Origin: an uncultured bacterium
GTDB taxonomy: Bacteria > Methylomirabilota > Methylomirabilia > Rokubacteriales > CSP1-6
Assembly: GCA_946479205.1 (NCBI GenBank)
Contig: CAMLFJ010000232.1
Location: 1-5,941, forward strand
Length of the DNA: 5,941 bases
Direction: 5' to 3'
Positions within the stretch are counted from its first letter, which is position 1; the number at the start of each line of letters is the position of its first letter. Below are positions 1 to 5,822 of this stretch, one piece after another. Under the pieces are notes generated by a model. That model saw only the letters and a list, made by a program, of their open reading frames with translations. It was not told the origin of the DNA and searched no databases. The position numbers were made by a program, and so were the translations under genes.

Positions 1-1488
1 CTCACCTCGCTGCTCCTCGGCGTCCTGGTCCTGCGCAAGCGCGGCGTGTATCTGGCGATGCTCACGCTGGCGCTCTCCCAGGTCTTCTACTACATCGTGC
101 TCATGTGGACGCCGGTGACCGGCGGCACCGACGGCCTCGGCAACCTGCCCATCCTCTACCTGAGCGATCCGCTCGGCTGGCGGCTCTCCAAGCGGCCGAT
201 CACCCGCTACTACGTGATCGCGGCCTGCATCTTCCTCGCGATGCTGGCGATCCGCCATCTGCTGCGCTCGCCCCTCGGGCGCGTGATGCGCGCGGTCAAG
301 GCCAACGAGACGCGCGCGGCCGCGTGCGGCTACGACACCCGCCGGGTCCGGCTCGCCGCCTTCGCGATCTCGGGCTTCTTCTCGGGGCTGGCCGGCGCGC
401 TGCTCACCGTCGTGCTCGAGTTCGTGCCGATCGAGAACATCCACTGGACGATGTCGGGCTCGGTCCTGATCATGACGCTCTTCGGCGGCACCGGCACCCT
501 GCTGGGCCCCTTCGTGGGCGCCGGCGTCTTCATCTGGATGCGCGATTTCCTGAGCAAGTACCTCGAGTACTGGGAGGTCTTCGTCGGGGGCGCCTTCGTG
601 CTGATCGTCCTCTTCCTCCCCGACGGCATCGTGGGCAGCCTGACCCGGCTCGTCGCGGGACGGCGGGCGCCGCCGGTCACCACCGCCGCAGGCGACCAGG
701 TCCTGGAGCCCGAGCGGCTGGTCGGCGCGCGCCGCCGGCCGAGGCCGGAGGACGGAACGCTGCTCGAGAGCCAGGCCCTCACCAAGACCTTCGGGGGCCT
801 CACCGCGGTCAACCGGGTGAGCTTCCAGGTGCGGGCGGGCGAGCTGCGCTCGGTGATCGGCCCGAACGGCGCGGGCAAGACCACGTTCTTCCACCTCCTC
901 ACCGGCGTGCTGCCACCGTCGGGGGGCCGCATCCTGTTCAAGGGCCGGGACATCACCGGGCTGCCCGCGCACGCGGTCTCGCGGCTCGGCATCGCGCGCT
1001 CCTACCAGGTGACCAACATCTTCGGCGACCTCACCGTCTTCGAGAACGTCCGCATCGCGGCCCAGTCGCGCGTGACCCACTACCGCTTCTGGGGCGACGC
1101 GGACGGGCTCACCGCGGTGACCGCGCGCGCGGAGGAGATCCTCCACCACCTGGGCCTGGCCGCCAAGCGCCACGCGCGGGCGAGCGAGCTCTCGCACGGC
1201 GAGCAGCGCTACCTCGAGATCGGCATCGCGCTCGCCACCGACCCCGACTTCCTCCTCCTCGACGAGCCGACCGCGGGTATGAGCCCCGACGAGACCCAGC
1301 GCACCGCCGCCTTCGTGCGCCGGCTGGCCGGCCACCTCACGATCGTGGTGGTGGAGCACGACATGGAGGTGGTGATGGGCATCTCCGACCGCATCACCGT
1401 GCTCAACTACGGCGAGATCCTCGCCGAGGGCAGCCCGGCGGAGATCCGCGAGAACGCCGACGTGCGCCGCGTCTATCTCCGGGACTGA
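1..1488 (+). CDS. livM-livG: LivM-LivG fusion: ABC importer permease fused to ATP-binding protein (5' partial)
   Basis: Inner-membrane permease joined to a cytoplasmic ATPase of a branched-chain amino acid/amide/aromatic acid (HAAT) importer. The frame is open from base 1. The GTG at 46 lies inside the conserved LivM stretch RGVYLAMLTLALSQ, so it is not the true start, and roughly 100 N-terminal residues are probably missing. The permease half runs to about 650: TGGTDGL at 118-138, SPLGRVMRAVKANE around 270-310, FGGTGTLLGP at 481-510, and hydrophobic segments near 46-105, 208-252, 352-414, 460-540 and 580-630. A charged linker (about 658-756) leads into a LivG-type ATPase with Walker A GPNGAGKTT (859-885), Q-loop Gln (1006-1008), signature LSHGEQ (1189-1206), Walker B LLLDEP (1252-1269) and H-loop His (1357-1359). 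The two halves are usually separate genes; here they form one uninterrupted frame. livF follows 10 nt later, so they are almost certainly co-transcribed. The LivH permease and binding protein are probably upstream. The substrate cannot be read from the sequence. Confidence 0.93.
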   Translation, partial: LTSLLLGVLVLRKRGVYLAMLTLALSQVFYYIVLMWTPVTGGTDGLGNLPILYLSDPLGWRLSKRPITRYYVIAACIFLAMLAIRHLLRSPLGRVMRAVKANETRAAACGYDTRRVRLAAFAISGFFSGLAGALLTVVLEFVPIENIHWTMSGSVLIMTLFGGTGTLLGPFVGAGVFIWMRDFLSKYLEYWEVFVGGAFVLIVLFLPDGIVGSLTRLVAGRRAPPVTTAAGDQVLEPERLVGARRRPRPEDGTLLESQALTKTFGGLTAVNRVSFQVRAGELRSVIGPNGAGKTTFFHLLTGVLPPSGGRILFKGRDITGLPAHAVSRLGIARSYQVTNIFGDLTVFENVRIAAQSRVTHYRFWGDADGLTAVTARAEEILHHLGLAAKRHARASELSHGEQRYLEIGIALATDPDFLLLDEPTAGMSPDETQRTAAFVRRLAGHLTIVVVEHDMEVVMGISDRITVLNYGEILAEGSPAEIRENADVRRVYLRD

Positions 1489-1490
1489 GG
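1487..1490 (+). promoter_or_regulatory. Ribosome binding site of livF
   Basis: GAGG lies 8 nt before the ATG at 1499 and overlaps the TGA stop of the preceding livM-livG gene. This supports the chosen livF start and suggests translational coupling between the two genes. Confidence 0.6.
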
Positions 1491-1498
1491 CCGCGCGA

Positions 1499-2203
1499 AT
1501 GCTCCGGGTCGAGACCGTCGACGCCTACTACGGGCTGAGCCACGTGCTCCAGGGCGTCTCCCTCACCGTCGAGGCGGGCGAGGCGGTCGCGCTGCTCGGG
1601 CGCAACGGAGCCGGCAAGACCACCACCCTCAAGACGATCATGGCGGTGCTGCGCGCGCGCCGGGGCCGGATCACGTGGAACGGCGACGACATCACCGCGC
1701 TGCCGCCCTACCGGATCGTGCAGCTCGGAATCGGCTACGTGCCGGAGGAGCGGCGGATCTTTCCCAATCTCAGCGTGTACGAGAACCTCAAGATGGCCCG
1801 CCTCACCACCGACGGCGGCCGCCACATGGACGAGTACGTCGCGCGGGTCGTCGAGCTCTTCCCGCCCCTGGCCGACCGGCTCTCCGCCAAGGGCAAGACG
1901 CTGAGCGGCGGCGAGCAGCAGATGCTGACCATGGCCCGGAGCCTCGGGACCAATCCCAAGCTCCTGCTCATCGACGAGCCCACCGAGGGGCTCATGCCCG
2001 CCTTCGTCGAGACCATCGGCCGGACCATCACCGAGATCCAGCGCCAGGGCGTCGCGGTGCTCCTGGTGGAGCAGAACACCCGCCTCGCGCTCGAGGCGAC
2101 CCAGCGCGTCTACGTGATCGAGAAGGGCATGATCAAGCACGAGGCGCGCTCGCGCGATCTGGCGGGCGACGCGGAGGCGCGCCGGCGCTTCCTCGGGGTG
2201 TGA
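1499..2203 (+). CDS. livF: LivF-type ABC transporter ATP-binding protein
   Basis: Second cytoplasmic ATPase of the HAAT importer, expected to pair with the LivG half of the upstream fusion to drive uptake. The protein has 234 residues, the usual LivF length, and appears complete. Visible elements: aromatic A-loop Tyr10/Tyr11, Walker A GRNGAGKTT (34-42), the LivF hallmark PEERRIFPNLSVYENL (82-97), signature LSGGEQ (135-140) and Walker B LLLIDEP (155-161) followed by TEGLMP. The switch position is Gln192 in LVEQN instead of His, which is normal for LivF; the partner LivG half carries His. The ATG start is supported by GAGG 8 nt upstream and by the fit of the N-terminus to the family. The gene is the last on the + strand before a convergent gene. 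Homologous ATPases serve importers of urea, amides and aromatic acids as well as leucine/isoleucine/valine, so family assignment is firm and substrate is not. Confidence 0.95.
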   Translation: MLRVETVDAYYGLSHVLQGVSLTVEAGEAVALLGRNGAGKTTTLKTIMAVLRARRGRITWNGDDITALPPYRIVQLGIGYVPEERRIFPNLSVYENLKMARLTTDGGRHMDEYVARVVELFPPLADRLSAKGKTLSGGEQQMLTMARSLGTNPKLLLIDEPTEGLMPAFVETIGRTITEIQRQGVAVLLVEQNTRLALEATQRVYVIEKGMIKHEARSRDLAGDAEARRRFLGV

Positions 2204-2209
2204 CCGTCC

Positions 2210-2244
2210 CCCTCTCCCCTCCGGGGAGAGGGCCGGGGTGAGGG
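2210..2244 (+). repeat. Hairpin repeat, copy A (convergent gap between livF and the Uma2 gene)
   Basis: A perfect 10-bp stem CCCTCTCCCC (2210-2219) / GGGGAGAGGG (2223-2232) with a 3-nt loop is followed by the tail CCGGGGTGAGGG (2233-2244). It starts 6 nt after the livF stop, and the Uma2 gene stop is 23 nt away on the other side. The same unit occurs inverted at 2940-2973. The stem could stop or stabilise transcripts from both sides, but neither strand has a T-tract, so it is not a canonical intrinsic terminator. It resembles a REP-like dispersed intergenic repeat. Confidence 0.75.
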
Positions 2245-2255
2245 GGCCGGGGCCG

Positions 2256-2846
2256 CTAGGGCAGGAGCCCGGCCACCACGAGGCGCGCCCCCGGCGCCGC
2301 CAGCGGCACCGCCGACGACCCCGAGGACAGCACCTCGGTCCACGCGTAGCGCCAGCCAAACCGGGCGGCGGGATCCTCGCGCGGCTCACGGTAGACCTCG
2401 AGCACGCGATCCACGAGGTTCAGGATCCAGTAGTCGGCGATGCCCGCCCTCGCGTAGAGGCTTCCCTTGTACTCGCGGTCGAGCGCGAGGCTCGATTCCG
2501 CGACCTCGATGACGAGCGCGGGGCGCGAGGGATGCTCGTCGCGGTAGTCCCGCCGGGTGCCGCGCGTCAGCGCGACGTCGGGCTCCGGCTCCGAGTCGTC
2601 GGTGAGCGCGAGCGGCCCCTGGGAGCGGACCAGCCAGCCGCGCCCGAGCGCGGCCCGGAGGGCGTCCTCCACAAGGCCGATGGCGGTGTAGTGCGCGGTG
2701 TAGTGCGCGCTGTCCTGCGGCTCGCCCACCATCAGGTGCCCGCCGAGCAGCTCGACCGGCTCGCCGGCCCGCAAGATGCCGGCCTCGATCAGGCGCGCGT
2801 ACTCGGCGCGGGTCCAGCGGCGAAGGCGGGTGGACTGGGCCTCCAT
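2256..2846 (-). CDS. Uma2 family (DUF820) protein, PD-(D/E)xK nuclease-like fold
   Basis: The 196-residue protein has the usual length and motif order of the Uma2 family, which adopts a restriction-endonuclease-like fold and whose biological role is largely unknown. The N-terminal part has EPVELLGGHLMVGEP (29-43), matching the family's 'E-L-idG-l' strand. The putative metal-site residues are Asp90 in SEPEPDVAL, Glu114 in ALVIEVAESS and Lys127 in LDREYKGSLYARAG, followed by the typical ADYWILNLVDRVLEVYREP. All are present, so it looks intact. The ATG at 2846 is the first possible start, because an in-frame TAG lies four codons upstream (2856-2858). No Shine-Dalgarno is visible, and the start sits in a small inverted repeat (GCCTCC 2839-2844 / GGAGGC 2851-2856). 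It follows the molybdenum hydroxylase on the same strand after a 147-nt gap containing a hairpin, so it may be transcribed separately. A 12-bp in-frame duplication adds residues near 47-54. Nuclease activity is inferred from the family only. Confidence 0.87.
   Translation of the reverse strand: MEAQSTRLRRWTRAEYARLIEAGILRAGEPVELLGGHLMVGEPQDSAHYTAHYTAIGLVEDALRAALGRGWLVRSQGPLALTDDSEPEPDVALTRGTRRDYRDEHPSRPALVIEVAESSLALDREYKGSLYARAGIADYWILNLVDRVLEVYREPREDPAARFGWRYAWTEVLSSGSSAVPLAAPGARLVVAGLLP
2683..2709. repeat. 12-bp tandem duplication inside the Uma2 gene
   Basis: The unit GCGGTGTAGTGC occurs at 2683-2694 and again, identically, at 2695-2706, with three further matching bases (2707-2709). Because the unit is 12 nt it keeps the frame and produces the doubled AHYTAHYTA segment at residues 47-55 of the Uma2 protein, just after the glycine-rich first motif and before the helix IGLVEDALRAAL. 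Confidence 0.9.
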
Positions 2847-2852
2847 GCGCGG

Positions 2853-2883
2853 AGGCTAGCGCGGGCGCGGAGCGGGCGTCAAT
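2853..2883 (-). promoter_or_regulatory. Possible weak promoter of the Uma2 gene
   Basis: On the - strand TTGACG (2883-2878) matches five of six bases of a -35 box. After 19 nt comes TAGCCT (2858-2853), which keeps only T1, A2 and T6 of a -10 box. Transcription would then start almost at the ATG (2846), giving a nearly leaderless message, in line with the lack of a Shine-Dalgarno. The spacer is long and the -10 poor, so this is only a suggestion. Confidence 0.2.
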
Positions 2884-2908
2884 GTCGTGGGAACGAGACA
2901 CCGCATTA

Positions 2909-2952
2909 CCCCTCACCCTGCCGCCCCTCCTCCTACCGCCCCTCACCCTGCC
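2909..2952. repeat. Direct repeat of CCCCTCACCCTGCC, 30 bp apart
   Basis: The 14-nt sequence CCCCTCACCCTGCC occurs at 2909-2922 and identically at 2939-2952. The second copy forms the outer tail of hairpin repeat copy B; the first has no hairpin beside it. This looks like a partial extra copy or remnant of the same dispersed repeat family. It lies in the 147-nt gap (2847-2993), in which I see no gene. Confidence 0.75.
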
Positions 2953-2973
2953 CTCTCCCCATAGGGGAGAGGG
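2940..2973 (-). repeat. Hairpin repeat, copy B (inverted relative to copy A)
   Basis: This copy has the same perfect 10-bp stem as copy A: CCCTCTCCCC (2951-2960), loop ATA, GGGGAGAGGG (2964-2973). It is preceded by the tail CCCTCACCCTG (2940-2950). Aligned to the reverse complement of 2210-2244 it has 31 identical positions, 3 mismatches (two of them in the loop) and one single-base gap. On the - strand it begins about 20 nt after the stop of the molybdenum hydroxylase gene and could shape or protect that 3' end. There is no T-tract for classical termination. Confidence 0.75.
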
Positions 2974-2993
2974 GGAGAAGGAGGAGAGGCCTT

Positions 2994-5822
2994 CTACAGC
3001 TTGCCGAGGGCGCGGAGGATGACCTCGGGGGTCATCGGGACGCGGGCGACGCGCGCCTTGAAGGGGCTGAGCGCGTCGTTCACCGCGTTGAGGATCGCGC
3101 CGGGGGCGCCCGCGACCCCGCCCTCGCCCGCGCCCTTGAAGCCGCCCTCGGAGTAGGCGGTGGGCGTCTCCACGTGCGCGACCCCGATGTCGGGGAGCTC
3201 GACCGCCATGGGCACCAGGTAGTCCATCATGGTGGTGGTCAGGAGCTGGCCCTGCTCGTCGTAGACGCAGTGCTCGAAGAGCGCGTCGCCGATGCCGTGG
3301 GCCACGCCGCCGCGCACCTGCTCGTCCACCAGCATCGGGTTGATCATGCGGCCGCAGTCCTCCGCCACCCAGTGCCCGAGGAGCTTGACGAAGCCGGTCT
3401 CCACGTCCACCTCCACGTAGGAGAGCTGCACCCCGTTGGTGAAGGCGAGCGGCTGGTGGCGGGGCACGTAGTGGCGCGTCACGGTCAGCTCGGACTGGAA
3501 GTCCTTCGGGAGCTGGTCGGGACGGAAGTAGGCCACCCGTCCCAGCTCGGAGAGCGGCAGCCGCGACTCGCCGGTTCGCGCGTCCACCACGTGCCCGCCG
3601 CGGACGTCGAGATCGAGCGCGTCCACCTCGAGGACGACCGCCGCGACCTTGAGGATGTTCTCCTTGAGCGCCTTGCCGGTCTGGATCGTGGCCTCGCCGC
3701 CGATGCCCGCCCCGCGGCTGCCCCAGGTGCCGCCGCCGTAGGGCGTCACCATCGTGTCGCCGGTGACCACGCGCACGTCGCCGATCGGCACCCCCACCGT
3801 GGCCGCGGCCACCTGGGCCAGGATCGTGTCGGTCCCCTGCCCCTGCTCGGTGATGCTCGAGATGACGGTCAGCTTGCCGGTCGGCTCGAGCCGGATCGTG
3901 GTGCCGTCCTGCGACGAGATGCGCGCGCCGCCGGTCCCGTAGGTCTGGGCGCCGGGCACCGTGAGATCGATGAACACGCAGAGCCCGAGCCCGCGGTAGA
4001 TCCCCTCGGCGCGCAGCCGGTCACGCTCCGCGCAGAGCCCCGGGTAGCCGGCCAGCTCCAGCACCGCGTCGAGCGATTCCTCGTGCGAGAGCTTCTCGAA
4101 GAAGAGCCCGGTCGGCGCGGTGTACGGATACATCTCGGCGGTCAACAGATTGCGGCGCCGCACCGCCACCGGATCGAGCCCGAGCTCGCGGGCCACCCGG
4201 TCCACCATCGCCTCCATGACGAGCGCGGCCACCGGATGGCCGACCGCCCGGTACTGGGACATCGGCGTCTTGTTCTGGAAGACGACGCGACCACGGGCCT
4301 CGTAGTCGCGGAAGCGGTAGGGACCGGGGGTGGTGCGCAGCACCTGGCCGCTCTCCACCACGCTCGAGCGCGGATACATCGAGAAGGGGCCCACCGGGGC
4401 CAGATCGTCGAGCCGCATGGCGAGGATGGTCCCGTCGCGCTTCACCGCCACCTCCGCGGTGACCCGGTGGTCGCGCGAGTGGATGTCGGTCTGGAACGAC
4501 TCGACCCGGTCGGCGAGGAACTTGACCGACCGGCCGAGCATCACCGCGAGCGCGCAGGTCGCGATCTCGTCGGGATAGGTGTGGATCTTGAGCCCGAAGG
4601 AGCCGCCCACGTCCTTGTTGATCACCCGCACCCGGTGCTCGGGGATCCGGAGATGGCGTGACAGGATGTCGTGGAACATGTAGGGCGCCTGGCCCGAGTG
4701 GTACACCGTCAGCGTCTCGTCGGCGGGGTCGTACTCCGCGAGCACCACCCGCGGCTCCAGGCTGACCACGGTGTGCCGGCCGGTGTCGAACGTCTCGCGG
4801 TAGACCGCGTCCGCGGTCTTGAACGCGGCGGCCACGTCGCCGGCCTTGATCCGGGTCTCCAGCACCAGGTTGTCGCCCAGCTCCGGATGGATGACGGTGG
4901 AGCCGGGGACGAGCGCGGCCTCCGCGTCCACCACCGGCGGCAGCGGCTCCCACGTCACGCGCACGCGCGCGCAGCCGTCCTCCGCGAGGGCCCGTGACTC
5001 CGCCACCACCGCCACCACCGGCTCGCCCTGCCAGACCGCCTTGTCCAGCGCGAGCGGGTACTGCGGCGCCGACTTCATGCCCACGTAGTTCTTGAGCACG
5101 CCCACCCAGGGCTCGCAGTGGGCGGCCATCTCGCGGCCGGTGACGACCGCCACCACCCCGGGCAGCGCGGCCGCCTCCGCGGTGTCGATGGCCGCGATGC
5201 GCGCGTGGGCGTGCGGCGAGCGCACGAAGGCCGCGTGCAGGAGCCGCGACACCGCCACGTCGTCGGTATAGGTCCCGCGCCCCGCCACGAGGCGGGCGGT
5301 CTGGGGCCGGACGACCGAGCGGCCAACGTAGCCGCCATCGGCGGAAGCAGCCGCGGCCCTTCCTGGCCGGCCGGTGGCCGCGCTGATCACCGCCTGCACG
5401 ATCGCGTGATAGCCGGTGCAGCGGCAGTAGTTGCCCCCGATGGCCTCCCGGACCGCGACCGGATCGGGATCGGGATTGCGCTCGAGCAGCGCCTGCGCGG
5501 TCAGGAGCATGCCCGGCGTGCAGAAGCCGCACTGCAGCGCGTTCTCCGCCCGGAAGGCCCGCTGGAGCGCGGCGATCGCGCCGCTCTCGGCCACGCCCTC
5601 GATCGTCTCCACCCGGCAGCCGTCGGCCTGGGCCGCGAGCATCAGGCAGCCGCGGATCGGCGTGCCGTCCACCCGCACCGTGCACGCCCCACACACCCCG
5701 TGCTCGCAGCCGATGTGCGAACCGGTGAAGCCCAGGTCGTAGCGGAGAAAGTCCACCAGGTTCGTCCGGCCCTCGACGTCGCGCGTGATCGGCGTGCCGT
5801 TGACGGTCAGCGTGATCTTCAC
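2994..5822 (-). CDS. Fused CoxS-CoxL-type molybdenum hydroxylase (2Fe-2S plus molybdopterin subunit)
   Basis: A 942-residue cytoplasmic oxidoreductase of the xanthine dehydrogenase/CO dehydrogenase family, combining two usually separate subunits. Residues 1-150 are the small subunit: plant-type [2Fe-2S] ligands Cys39, Cys44, Cys47, Cys59, then the helical [2Fe-2S] domain with Cys98, Cys101, Cys133, Cys135. An Ala/Gly-rich linker (about 150-165) leads to the large subunit: GRGTYTDDV (181-189), RSPHAHARI (201-209), molybdopterin loop DVGGSFGLK (404-412), QYRAVGHP (523-530), EQGQGTD (659-665), and GAGEGG with the presumed catalytic base Glu900. Electrons should flow from Mo through both clusters to FAD in the upstream partner. 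The AYRCSFR loop of form I CO dehydrogenase is absent. Ile413 appears to occupy the place of bovine xanthine oxidase Glu802, so a purine substrate is doubtful. The GTG start at 5822 overlaps the upstream stop by 4 nt and has GGAGG 7 nt before it. E. coli XdhD, of similar length, has the same fusion. No Tat signal is seen. Substrate unknown. Confidence 0.95.
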   Translation of the reverse strand: MKITLTVNGTPITRDVEGRTNLVDFLRYDLGFTGSHIGCEHGVCGACTVRVDGTPIRGCLMLAAQADGCRVETIEGVAESGAIAALQRAFRAENALQCGFCTPGMLLTAQALLERNPDPDPVAVREAIGGNYCRCTGYHAIVQAVISAATGRPGRAAAASADGGYVGRSVVRPQTARLVAGRGTYTDDVAVSRLLHAAFVRSPHAHARIAAIDTAEAAALPGVVAVVTGREMAAHCEPWVGVLKNYVGMKSAPQYPLALDKAVWQGEPVVAVVAESRALAEDGCARVRVTWEPLPPVVDAEAALVPGSTVIHPELGDNLVLETRIKAGDVAAAFKTADAVYRETFDTGRHTVVSLEPRVVLAEYDPADETLTVYHSGQAPYMFHDILSRHLRIPEHRVRVINKDVGGSFGLKIHTYPDEIATCALAVMLGRSVKFLADRVESFQTDIHSRDHRVTAEVAVKRDGTILAMRLDDLAPVGPFSMYPRSSVVESGQVLRTTPGPYRFRDYEARGRVVFQNKTPMSQYRAVGHPVAALVMEAMVDRVARELGLDPVAVRRRNLLTAEMYPYTAPTGLFFEKLSHEESLDAVLELAGYPGLCAERDRLRAEGIYRGLGLCVFIDLTVPGAQTYGTGGARISSQDGTTIRLEPTGKLTVISSITEQGQGTDTILAQVAAATVGVPIGDVRVVTGDTMVTPYGGGTWGSRGAGIGGEATIQTGKALKENILKVAAVVLEVDALDLDVRGGHVVDARTGESRLPLSELGRVAYFRPDQLPKDFQSELTVTRHYVPRHQPLAFTNGVQLSYVEVDVETGFVKLLGHWVAEDCGRMINPMLVDEQVRGGVAHGIGDALFEHCVYDEQGQLLTTTMMDYLVPMAVELPDIGVAHVETPTAYSEGGFKGAGEGGVAGAPGAILNAVNDALSPFKARVARVPMTPEVILRALGKL

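Noticed and set aside
46..48. GTG as the start of the permease-ATPase gene
   Set aside because: The frame is open to base 1 and the residues before it (LTSLLLGVLVLRKR) continue the conserved LivM sequence, so the gene starts outside the window.
105..1538. 477-codon + strand frame overlapping livM-livG in another frame
   Set aside because: The product is an Arg/Pro/Ala-rich shadow; the real LivM and LivG motifs are in the frame open from base 1.
2204..2255. Classical intrinsic terminator between livF and the Uma2 gene
   Set aside because: The hairpin is strong but no T-run follows it on either strand; it is described as a repeat instead.
1403..2389. 328-codon - strand frame opposite livF and running into the Uma2 gene
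   Set aside because: It is a shadow of livF codon bias, with low-complexity composition and no motif, and it conflicts with the convincing livF and Uma2 frames.
2238..4661. Very long + strand reading frame (807 codons) antisense to the hydroxylase and Uma2 genes
   Set aside because: It lies opposite two well-supported genes, its product is a His/Arg/Gly/Ala/Leu-rich string with no recognisable domain, and long antisense frames are expected at about 70% GC.
4995..5022. Short GCCACCACC-type repeats within the hydroxylase gene
   Set aside because: They encode ordinary Val/Ala-rich sequence (AVVAVVAES) through biased GC-rich codons and do not look like a functional repeat.
2994..5822. Aerobic carbon monoxide dehydrogenase
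   Set aside because: The form I active-site loop AYRCSFR with its copper-binding Cys is absent; the equivalent region reads QYRAVGHP.
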